A stretch of 38,702 nucleotides of DNA from Verrucomicrobiota bacterium (GTDB lineage Bacteria > Verrucomicrobiota > Verrucomicrobiia > Limisphaerales > SIBE01): contig VHDE01000048.1 in NCBI GenBank assembly GCA_016871515.1, positions 1-38,702 on the forward strand, read 5' to 3'. The position numbers and the translations under genes are program-made. Below the pieces are notes generated by a model. The model searched no databases, was not told the origin of the DNA, and saw only the letters and a list, made by a program, of their open reading frames with translations. This document shows positions 8,693-15,602 of this stretch, one piece after another; the first letter of the stretch is position 1, and every line of letters starts with the position of its first letter.

Positions 8693-9904
8693 TTACCGTT
8701 CGGGGCCAGTGTCTCGGAACCGCTTCATCAGCGCTAAGATTTCCTCACGGACGGCAAAGAGTTCCTCGCGAAACGGATTCAATTTATCGGGCGGCAAGCT
8801 GTTTCGGCTCTTGACGCGATCTGACGCTTCGAGGCTTTTGTGCAGAAGGTCAAGCGCCCGTTTCAGGCGAGCGACAATGAATCCGGCTTCCGGTTCATGA
8901 TCGGCCAGTCCGCCAAGCGCCCCGGCACATTTGGCTCCGCACGATTGGAAAAAGAAAATCATCTGATCGAGATCCGTGTCTTCCTGGTCGCTGAGGAGGT
9001 TGTGTTCGTCGCACCACTTCCATAAGGCTGATCCGGATTCGATAATTCTCACGACGAGCGGATGGGAAATGCTGCCGTCCGCTTGGCGAACCCAGTCCAC
9101 TCCTTCGGTGAGCGGGTTCGGTTCTGGAGGATTATCAATCGCTTCATGGCAGATGCGGTTAATTTCATCCACGTCCCAGGGCGGCTCCGTTTCATTTTCG
9201 GTCGCGCCGTCGTTGCTCGCGTTGTCCCAGCCCATCTCCTTGGCGATAATCTCTTCGCGATCGGGATGATCGCGATACTTCTCGAACAACTCCATCGCCT
9301 TGTCGGTCAGGGCATCACTTTCGCGAAAGGCTTTTTCCCATTCGAACTCATCCATCGGACGATCTTCAGGAGCTTTGAAGCGCGACGCTTCCACTGCCTC
9401 GGTGAGTTTGCCCATAAACCCCTCGAACCCTGCGGCTGCGTCCTTCGCCCGTTGCTCGTCTTCTTCCGGCGTGAGCTGCCAGGCTGGCGTTGATAGCTCA
9501 AGCCGGTAATCGGCGCTTTCAATGACGACACGCCCATTTGCCTCGCTGAACCATTCTAAATAAAGACTGTTGGCCATGTGTTCGGGAGGTTTTTCCTGGC
9601 GGCGAATCATCGCCAGCGCTTCATCGACTGGAATTTCAAAGACGCGCACCTTTCGCGACGCGGTCAAGTCGCCGATGCTGCCAATCTGCCGGGCGTGCAA
9701 GGCATCGAGGTGCGGATGCGCCACGCTCGGGCGCGAGTTCTCAAATTTCAACAAACATCCGGCCAGATCCGGGCGTGCGTTGCCTTGCAATTCCAGCACG
9801 ACCGGTTCAGCCCGTCCATGCACCCAGATTTGTCCCCGAACAACTCCTTTGGTGCGATTATCAATCTCACCGCGCACCACCGAATCATGAATGCGAAAAG
9901 CCAT
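8693..9904 (-). CDS. Conserved-looking hypothetical protein, acidic, cytosolic
   Basis: This is a 403-residue protein of unknown family. The start was placed at 9904 (MAFRIHDSVVRGEIDN), because the 35 codons upstream are low-complexity basic sequence without a signal. The N-terminal third is beta-rich with a V-R-G-E-I-D-N-R..V-R-G-Q-I-W-V-H-G-R pattern. The middle is charged and helical (WEKAFRESDALTDKAMELFEKYRDHPDREEII). The C-terminal part is helical (FIVARLKRALDLLHKSLEASDRV) and ends with another helix. There are no membrane segments or obvious catalytic motif. Intact length and coding character argue that it is real. Its neighbours on both sides are decayed genes, so context gives no clue. 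Confidence 0.65.
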   Translation of the reverse strand: MAFRIHDSVVRGEIDNRTKGVVRGQIWVHGRAEPVVLELQGNARPDLAGCLLKFENSRPSVAHPHLDALHARQIGSIGDLTASRKVRVFEIPVDEALAMIRRQEKPPEHMANSLYLEWFSEANGRVVIESADYRLELSTPAWQLTPEEDEQRAKDAAAGFEGFMGKLTEAVEASRFKAPEDRPMDEFEWEKAFRESDALTDKAMELFEKYRDHPDREEIIAKEMGWDNASNDGATENETEPPWDVDEINRICHEAIDNPPEPNPLTEGVDWVRQADGSISHPLVVRIIESGSALWKWCDEHNLLSDQEDTDLDQMIFFFQSCGAKCAGALGGLADHEPEAGFIVARLKRALDLLHKSLEASDRVKSRNSLPPDKLNPFREELFAVREEILALMKRFRDTGPER

Positions 9905-10010
9905 GGCTGAACAATGCCTCAACCGCGGCTCGCGCGGAAGCCAGGAGTTTTTAAAACGAAAGGAGGGCGAACGACAGGAAATCATCTCGACATCCTGCGC
10001 TGCATGCATA

Positions 10011-10389
10011 CTTGATGTCGCTGGATTGAAACTTGAAAGCGGCGCTCAAACCACTTAATACGCGAAACACGTGAATCATGTGAGTTAAACTGCAGCGACA
10101 AATAGGCTAGGCTGGGACGTTTCTATGGCGCCGTGCCGCAAGGCGCGACAATCGTTCAACCCGCAAGCTGTTCGCCGCTGGGCCGGCCCAGGACAACCAG
10201 GTCGGTTACGTGGATCAGAGGGATGTGGTGGAAGCTGTCCTGTTCAACAATAAGCACCATCGTCCGGGACTCATTGAAAAGGAGAGAGTCGTGCTGTTTG
10301 ACCGGCACAACACGGCCGTTGTCCAGGTGCAACTCGAATGGCACAAACGGTCGCTGATCCAGGGCATCTCTTGATGCCGCTGGATTGAA
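10011..10389. repeat. Pair of 20-bp direct repeats flanking a small gene
   Basis: CTTGATGTCGCTGGATTGAA (10011-10030) recurs with one mismatch as CTTGATGCCGCTGGATTGAA (10370-10389). The pair brackets the small ORF at 10156-10344. It could be the trace of an insertion or a tandem duplication. The rest of this gap holds no recognisable gene. Confidence 0.55.
10156..10344 (-). CDS. Small protein of the PF.LHL.DGR type
   Basis: The open frame continues upstream of the annotated GTG to about 10380, reading DALDQRPFVPFELHLDNGR, then VVPVKQHDSLLF, TMVLIVEQDSFHHIPLIHVTDLVVL. This pattern (QPF.PF.L.L.DGR, then a hydrophobic strand and a final I..V..L) is that of a small family common in Planctomycetes and Verrucomicrobia, known only as hypothetical. 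No ATG exists in frame upstream. An ATG at about 10393 (MIQSSGIK) is in another frame, so the gene may have lost its N terminus by a one-base frameshift. The GTG start is therefore provisional. Confidence 0.5.
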   Translation of the reverse strand: MPFELHLDNGRVVPVKQHDSLLFNESRTMVLIVEQDSFHHIPLIHVTDLVVLGRPSGEQLAG

Positions 10390-10509
10390 TCATGTCCCTC
10401 AGACTTTACCTTCGGACGGCGGATTATCAAGGCGTCTTAGCTGCGCAGCCCTCGTTCGCGGAATGCCGGCCGGTCGATCAGTGAAAAGGACTTTGTTCAA
10501 CGGGAACGT

Positions 10510-11379
10510 TCATTTGCTGACAGCGCGCAGAAAATCGAAGTCGCAGCCTTCATCGGCCTGGAGGATGTGATTGAGATACATTTTGCCGTAGCCGCGCTGG
10601 TAATGAGGAAGTGGCGGGCGCCATGCCGTTAAACGGCGCTTCAAGTCAGCTTCGGGCAGGAGGAGTTCCAATCGGCGATTGGGCACATCGAGTTCGATTT
10701 GATCGCCGTTCTCGACAATCGCCAGTGGTCCGCCCACAGCCGCTTCGGGTGCGATGTGCAGGGCGACCGTGCCGAAGCTCGTCCCGCTCATCCGAGCATC
10801 GCTCACGCGGACGATGTCCTTGACGCCCGCCTTCAGCAGTTTTTCCGGAATGGGCACATCGCCCCATTCGGGCATGCCCGGTCCGCCTTTCGGTCCTGCC
10901 CCTTTAAGCACGAGCACGCTGTTGGCGTCCACATTGAGATTCGGGTCATTGACGCGTTTGAGCAAATCATCGTAGCCATCGAAAACGACGGCTCGCCCGC
11001 GGTGACAGAGGAGATGGGGCGACGCGGCCGATTGCTTAATGACAGCGCCTCTCGGCGCAAGATTACCCCAAAGGATCGCTGTGCCACAGTCCTTCATTAG
11101 CGGATTGTTCAATGAATGAATGACTTCCGGATTGTAGCAATCGGCGTGCGCGACATTCTCGGCGATGGTCTGGCCATTCACGGTAACTGCATCGGCCAAT
11201 TGTTTGAGGTGAATGCTGCAATGGTTCAGCTCGCTCCAGGAATTGCAAATGCCGATGACGGGCCGCTCTTGAAAGACGTGAGTGCTGAAGCCTTGTGCGC
11301 GAAGACTGCTGCGATGCGCCAGGCCCCAGCGATCGGTGCGATCCAGCCAGTCGCGGCTGCGGAGTTTATGAGAAGTCAT
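10510..11379 (-). pseudogene. IlvD/Edd-family dehydratase with the middle deleted
   Basis: Residues 1-65 match the N terminus of IlvD/Edd sugar-acid or dihydroxy-acid dehydratases (RSRDWLDRTDRWGLAHRS, then RPVIGICNSWSELNHC with the first cluster cysteine, Cys45). Residues 66-289 match the C-terminal half (TVNGQTIAENV, KQSAASPHLL, GRAVVF, KGAGPKGGPGMPEWG, SDARMSGTSFGTVALHIAPEAAVGGP, HYQRGYGKMY). The two are joined directly at DAV|TVNG (about 11184). Full-length relatives are about 570-600 residues, so about 280 residues are missing, including the GCDK-type cysteine block. The enzyme must be inactive although the frame is open. The sequence resembles the arabonate/xylonate dehydratase branch. 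Confidence 0.85.
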
Positions 11380-11390
11380 GGGAGCACAGA

Positions 11391-11969
11391 GTAGCTTTGG
11401 CTGCGGCCCGCCCGCTAATTTATCGCGGCGCGGTGGATGATCAATATGGCTTGGGTTACTCGCGCCCTGCGCCGCAGTCGCGGTATCTTCGCGATGCCCT
11501 TGACGCCATGCTGGCTCATCAACCGCCGCAGGTTCCCGCCACTACCGCGCCGGGCTGTGTGCTCGAAGCCCCGCGCAACGCGGCTGCGGCCCGAATCACT
11601 TACCACGCCCGCGTTTCGCGCATCCTGCAGCAGCATTGTGCGGAATGCCATCGACCCGGCGGCGTTGCGCCATTTTCATTGCTGACTTATTCCGACGTGA
11701 TCAGTCACGCGGGCATGATTCGCAAGCAAGCAAACAAAGGCGTCATGCCGCCGTGGTTCGCCGCTCCGGTGCACCCTGGTCCAACCCCGTGGGCAAACGA
11801 CCGGACGTTGCCCGCGCAGGACAAAACGGATTTGATCACTTGGCTAAACGGCGAACGCTTGGAAGGCAATCCCGCCGACGCGCCGCTCGCTCGCCAATTT
11901 CCCAAGGAATGGGAAATTGGAGAACCTGATCTCATTGCGCCGCTGACGCAAATGGGGATGGGGCTGTGA
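11391..11969 (+). pseudogene. Fragment of a redoxin / cytochrome-c-type protein
   Basis: The frame reads LAAARPLIYRGAVDDQYGLGY followed by LRDALDAML, the end of a thioredoxin/AhpC-like domain. A haem or copper-site block follows: ITYHARVSRILQQHCAECHRPGGVAPF with a CAECH motif, then MIRKQANKGVMPPWFA and the NDRTLPAQDKTDLITWLNGE segment. This is the middle of large verrucomicrobial secreted proteins that combine a redoxin domain, a C-x2-C-H module and a C-terminal monooxygenase-like part. The first part of the redoxin domain and everything after PDLIAPL are missing. It starts within a few bases of the diverging truncated IlvD gene. Confidence 0.75.
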
Positions 11970-12062
11970 CCCGTGAAGAATTCCGAATTTTCTGGCAACG
12001 CCGGCAGAGTGGAACCGGGGCTGCTCGATGAGCGCAGCAGCACAGCCCTGCAAGAAGGCCGG

Positions 12063-12959
12063 TTACGACGCGCCGACTTGCTCTGAATCCGTGCGCTCAA
12101 CCCCGCTGACGCTTTCCTGGGCAAGGTTCGTCTCATCAGGCGACTCGGGCTGAGTTGGTGCTTGCAAGGGCAGTTCTGATTGAGGTTCGGGCCGCAAAGC
12201 AACGATTGCTTTGCGAATCAGCTGCCCTTGAAATGTGAACCCGGTAGCCAATGTTTCTTTGATTTGAGCATCGGGTGGCAGCGCCGCCTGGGCGTCAGTC
12301 AGTTGATGCGTTCTCGATTCGAATGCATCTCCTGGAGCGGCTGTGAAAGCGGCCAATCCCACGCGGCGCGCTACATCACGGCAAGCAAGTTGAAATTGAT
12401 GCAATTGCGAGATCAGCCCTAACTGTCCGGATCGCGAAGCGGCTTGGTTGAGGGCATAAATATGATCCAGGATGCGGACCACCACCTGTAACCACTCCCC
12501 TTCTCCACGACGCAGCTTCTCGACTTCCAAGCGAAGGTGAGCTTTCTCGGTTTGATTCGCTTTTTCAAAGAAAGCCAGAAATTCTTGAGTCTCGGCTTTC
12601 ATGCGATCGGCGATCTCTTTGGCGGCGCCGACGGTGCGCGCCGAGTGATCCTGCACGGTTTGCCATTGGCCCGTTGCCATCGAAATTTGCTTGTTGATCA
12701 AATCAAGGTTCTTCATTTGCTCAACCGTGTTGGCGAGTTGGTCCGCTTCCGACAGTTTCACGGCGGCCTGGTACTCGCGAAGGAAAGGAATGATGCTTAA
12801 CCACGCGCCGACGACGATCGCGCCGAGCACGATGGCAAGTTGCCAAAGACCAAGAGGCCAGCCGCTCTGATAAACCATGAGACCAGCGAAACCCAATAGA
12901 ATGGCGTCGCCCAGAAAAAAGGGCCACTTGGCCAACTTCGGCACAACACGATCACTCAT
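12063..12959 (-). CDS. Membrane-anchored GrpE-like protein
   Basis: The protein has 298 residues. Two transmembrane helices (about 12-31 and 37-59) precede a long helical region with coiled-coil character (about 65-175). A C-terminal segment then resembles the GrpE beta domain: GDAFESRTHQL (counterpart of G..FDP..HEA), a proline-containing loop, and IKETLATGFTFQGQLIRKAIVAL (counterpart of V.....GY.L..RVLRPA.V.V). The tail is Pro/Glu/Ser-rich. Soluble GrpE is the nucleotide exchange factor of DnaK. Here the domain order is kept but the protein is tethered to the membrane, so its client may be a membrane-associated Hsp70-like partner; that is inference. No dnaK or dnaJ is nearby. Confidence 0.6.
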   Translation of the reverse strand: MSDRVVPKLAKWPFFLGDAILLGFAGLMVYQSGWPLGLWQLAIVLGAIVVGAWLSIIPFLREYQAAVKLSEADQLANTVEQMKNLDLINKQISMATGQWQTVQDHSARTVGAAKEIADRMKAETQEFLAFFEKANQTEKAHLRLEVEKLRRGEGEWLQVVVRILDHIYALNQAASRSGQLGLISQLHQFQLACRDVARRVGLAAFTAAPGDAFESRTHQLTDAQAALPPDAQIKETLATGFTFQGQLIRKAIVALRPEPQSELPLQAPTQPESPDETNLAQESVSGVERTDSEQVGAS

Positions 12960-13384
12960 TACAGGTTGAAGGTGTAAGCGAATTGCTCGCGAGTGGCTAC
13001 GGAAAAATTGTCGGAAACCGATGAGATCAAGGTCATGAAAACGATTCCTGCCAGGTCGCGCTTAATTTGACGCCGGTGGCGGTGACAGCGTCGAGACGCG
13101 CCTGATCCGGCGCGAGGCAACTGAGGCAACTTTGCTGGCTTGATTTGGCAGAACGCTTCGGTAGCATGCAGCCCGCTGGCGTTCTGATTCCAGTCCGGTT
13201 TATCTCGAGTCCAAAGATGCGGCGTTTACCAACGACAATTTGGCTGTGGCGATGAAGAAGGAATCGGACGTGGCGAGTTTGCCGGCGAGCCCTCAAGAGC
13301 TTCAAAAGCAAATTCTGCAGAGTGTCACACATTGTGTGGAAGCCGGCCTTCAATAAGAACACCGAGAGTCGAACGGAGCAACCA
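12960..13384. other. Intergenic region with a possible gene remnant
   Basis: No intact gene was found. On the plus strand 13198-13356 reads VYLESKDAAFTNDNLAVAMK followed by a helical end EELQ-like segment (PQELQKQILQSV...EAGLQ) and a stop, and looks like the last 50 codons of a lost gene. It is blocked upstream by a TAG near 13158. I cannot name the family. Confidence 0.35.
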
Positions 13385-13723
13385 GTGATCGAGGCTGATC
13401 GTTTCGCCGGGCCACTGTGGGAACGCGATGGACCCGCGAAGGCGCGTTCAGCTCGCTGGCCAGGCATGGGGCCTTTGCTGGAATGGCTGGTGGCTCTCTT
13501 GTTGTTGCCGTTAGTCGCCTTCCATTTTGTCCGTTCGATGGCGCGCAAGCAGAACAACAGTTCGAACGCGTTCAGGCTCGCGGTGTTTCTCGCGCTTGAT
13601 TTGCTGATGGCGGCGCTCCTGTTTGGCATGCAAATCCCGGATTGGATGTGGGCGGCTCTCACGGTGGGAGCGCTGGCCTACAATATCTGCGTCATGACTT
13701 TTGCGCTCAAACTCGAATCCTGA
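13385..13723 (+). CDS. Small integral membrane protein, unknown
   Basis: The start was placed at a GTG (13385) preceded by GGAGC at good spacing, because the frame further upstream overlaps a gene remnant. The product has about 112 residues: a short soluble N terminus (IEADRFAGPLWERDG), then three hydrophobic helices (LLEWLVALLLLPLVAFHFV; LAVFLALDLLMAALLFGM; WMWAALTVGALAYNICVMTF) joined by short basic loops. The first loop RSMARKQNN is positive, which would place it in the cytoplasm. I do not recognise the family. It may itself be the C-terminal piece of a larger transporter. Confidence 0.45.
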   Translation: MIEADRFAGPLWERDGPAKARSARWPGMGPLLEWLVALLLLPLVAFHFVRSMARKQNNSSNAFRLAVFLALDLLMAALLFGMQIPDWMWAALTVGALAYNICVMTFALKLES

Positions 13724-13778
13724 TTGAACTTGAAAATGACCGTTTCGACCGTGAATACTCACCCCCAAGCGCGCCTCC

Positions 13779-13973
13779 CCATGAACCTGCTTGTGAACTG
13801 TGGCTGGCGAAGGCAAAAAGCAGCCCCTCTCCCCATCGGATGGGGCGAGGGAAAGTCTTTTCGTAATCGAATTGATTCAAACTTACCTAAGGCATACGCG
13901 CCCGCCTCTTTTCCCTCGGCCCATCCGATGGGGAGAGGGTTAGGGAGCGGGGCTTTATGCGCCAGGTTCATGG
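13779..13973. repeat. Long inverted repeat with CCATGAACCTG ends
   Basis: The outermost arms CCATGAACCTG (13779-13789) and CAGGTTCATGG (13963-13973) are perfect complements. Inside them GCCCCTCTCCCCATCGGATG (13823-13842) pairs with CATCCGATGGGGAGAGGG (13922-13939), and GAGGGAAA pairs with TTTCCCTC. The centre (13855-13908) is AT-richer. It fills the gap between the small membrane protein and the next ORF. The end motif is shared with the unrelated-looking repeat at 19841-19937. Confidence 0.8.
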
Positions 13974-14110
13974 TCCGAATGAGTGAAAGGTGTTCGTTGA
14001 ATCCTTAACCAGCGTTGTCGGATGGAAACTATGCGCGATTACTTCAGTTCTTTGCTCTGCTCGGTGGCGCAAGGTCTAAAACTAAAACAGTCCGATATTG
14101 AACATATCCA

Positions 14111-14764
14111 ATGGACCTGAAGGATGACCTGCGCAAAATTGAAGGGCGTCTGCTCAAGTTAGACGATGAGTTCCGCCGGGAACGCGGCGCGGTTCAGCAA
14201 GTCGTCCGCCGGCAACTCGCACACGCTTGCACGGAGATGGAGCAGGCTCAAGGCCGCATCGAGTTGCTCTTTGAAAACATGGAAAAAGAAACAGCCGCGC
14301 TGCAAAAGATCGCGGAGTTGGAGGAAGCCTTCCGCCGCGGCGTGAGTGTGGCCCAAGCGGACGAACTGGCGGTGCAATTGGAAGAAGCCTTTATCGAAGC
14401 GACCGGCCGGCTCTGGACGAAACCCGGTTTCAAGCAGGTGCCGGCTCATCCAGCGGTGAACATCAGTTGGGACGACGCCGCGGCTTATTGCGTCTGGCTG
14501 ACGAGCAAAGAGAGAAAGGAACGCGTTCTGGGAGATACGCACAAGTATCGGTTGCCGACGGACGCAGAGTGGAGCATCGCGGTGGGGCTGAAAAATGAGC
14601 CGGGCCAAACGCCAGCCCAGCGAAATTCAAAGGTTCAGGGGGTCTATCCGTGGGGCAGCCCATGGCCCCCTCCCAAGGTGAATTCGAAACGCGCGAGGAG
14701 TGGTAATGCCTTTCCTCCCCGATACAAATGTCTGGGTCCGGCACCTGAAACAATCGGGGAGTGA
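14111..14764 (+). pseudogene. Coiled coil plus truncated SUMF1 (formylglycine-generating enzyme-like) domain
   Basis: Residues 1-100 form an amphipathic, Glu/Gln/Arg-rich helical segment. Residues 100-180 are the start of a SUMF1/FGE-sulfatase domain of the verrucomicrobial kind: KPGFKQVPAHPAVNISWDDA, AAAYCVWLT, KYRLPTDAEWSIAVGL and VYPWGSPWPPP. In relatives the domain then runs through GAGNY and another 120 or so residues with the Asn/Cys-rich core; here it stops dead after WPPP and the frame runs over the next gene in the wrong phase. It is therefore a truncated gene whose 3' end was replaced by a toxin-antitoxin fragment. The N-terminal coiled coil may be native or another join. Confidence 0.7.
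14680..14706 (+). pseudogene. Last codons of an antitoxin gene
   Basis: In a frame different from the SUMF1 fragment, the bases just before the PIN toxin read EFETREEW and a TAA that overlaps the toxin ATG by one base (TAATG). The GAGGAG in it is a well-placed ribosome site for the toxin. Stop/start overlap and an acidic, Trp-ending tail are typical of VapB-type antitoxins. The rest of the antitoxin is gone. Confidence 0.4.
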
Positions 14765-15545
14765 AATTGAAAGGCGCTTACGATCCCTGAGGCCAAGTGA
14801 CGTCTTGCTCTGCTCTGTAGTCAAAGCCGAACTCTGGCATGGAGCACAGAAATACGGGCGCCCGGACCGCCGTCTCGCAGTCTTGGCCAAGCTCTTCGAG
14901 CCGTTCGCTTCTGTTCCCTTTGATGACGATGCAGCCCGGCACTACGCGAACATCCGCCACGATCTCGAAACACGAGGTGATGTCATTGGTCCAAACGACC
15001 TGATCATCGCGGCGCGTTCTCACCCTGTTTCCGTGCTGTTCCTGGACGACGTCGATGGCCTGCTGCCGCGGCGCGGCGGAAATTCGGTCGTGGACAATCG
15101 TCTCGTCGTGCAGTTTCTGGCGGAAGTCGGCGGGTTCGCCGATTCGCCCAATATTCTTCTGCTGCTCGGGGCGACGAACAAGCCATGGGATATTGATGAA
15201 GCAGTCTTTCGCACCGGACGCTTTGATGAAAAGATTTTTGTCGGTTTGCCAGACGCCGCCGCCCGCGAATCTATGATCCGGTCCAACCTCGCGAATGCGC
15301 CTGTAGCGCCGGACCTTGACCTGACTGCGCTCGCGGCCCGGCTGGATGGCTGCACGGGCTCGGACATTGGCGCCATCATTCACTCCGCCAAACGCGCCGG
15401 GTTTCGGCGAAGCCTGGATGGGGGTTCAAGCCGTTTGGCAATCGCAGACATTGAGAGCGCGTTTAAGACAATCCCCCCGTCAGCCACGGCCGAGATGATG
15501 CAGGAATACGAAAAATTCGCTGGCGCGAGATTCCGCCAGCATTAA
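14706..15545 (+). CDS. Chimera: VapC PIN domain fused in frame to the C-terminal half of an AAA+ ATPase
   Basis: From the ATG 14706 (good GAGGAG upstream) residues 1-104 are a VapC toxin: FLPDTNVWVRHLKQS with the first Asp, SVVKAELWHG with the conserved Glu, and GPNDLIIAARS with the later Asp. The toxin's final 20-25 residues are absent. Instead the frame continues into an AAA+ module starting just at Walker B: VLFLDDVDGLLPRRGG, LLLGATNKPWDIDEAVFRTG (second region of homology with the Arg finger), RFDEKIFVGLPD, then the helical lid and GCTGSDIGAIIHSAKRAG. Walker A is missing, so no ATPase activity is expected. Either the product of a deletion between two genes or, less likely, an assembly join. 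Confidence 0.75.
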   Translation: MPFLPDTNVWVRHLKQSGSEIERRLRSLRPSDVLLCSVVKAELWHGAQKYGRPDRRLAVLAKLFEPFASVPFDDDAARHYANIRHDLETRGDVIGPNDLIIAARSHPVSVLFLDDVDGLLPRRGGNSVVDNRLVVQFLAEVGGFADSPNILLLLGATNKPWDIDEAVFRTGRFDEKIFVGLPDAAARESMIRSNLANAPVAPDLDLTALAARLDGCTGSDIGAIIHSAKRAGFRRSLDGGSSRLAIADIESAFKTIPPSATAEMMQEYEKFAGARFRQH

Positions 15546-15602
15546 TTCTCGACCTGCACGCGTATCTCCCGGCCGGGATGGGAAAGAAATCGCCGCAACT
15601 CG

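Noticed and set aside
13033..13662. Long minus-strand open frame of 209 codons
   Set aside because: It overlaps the better-supported small membrane protein, has a composition rich in Arg/Ser/Ala typical of an antisense frame, and shows no recognisable motif.
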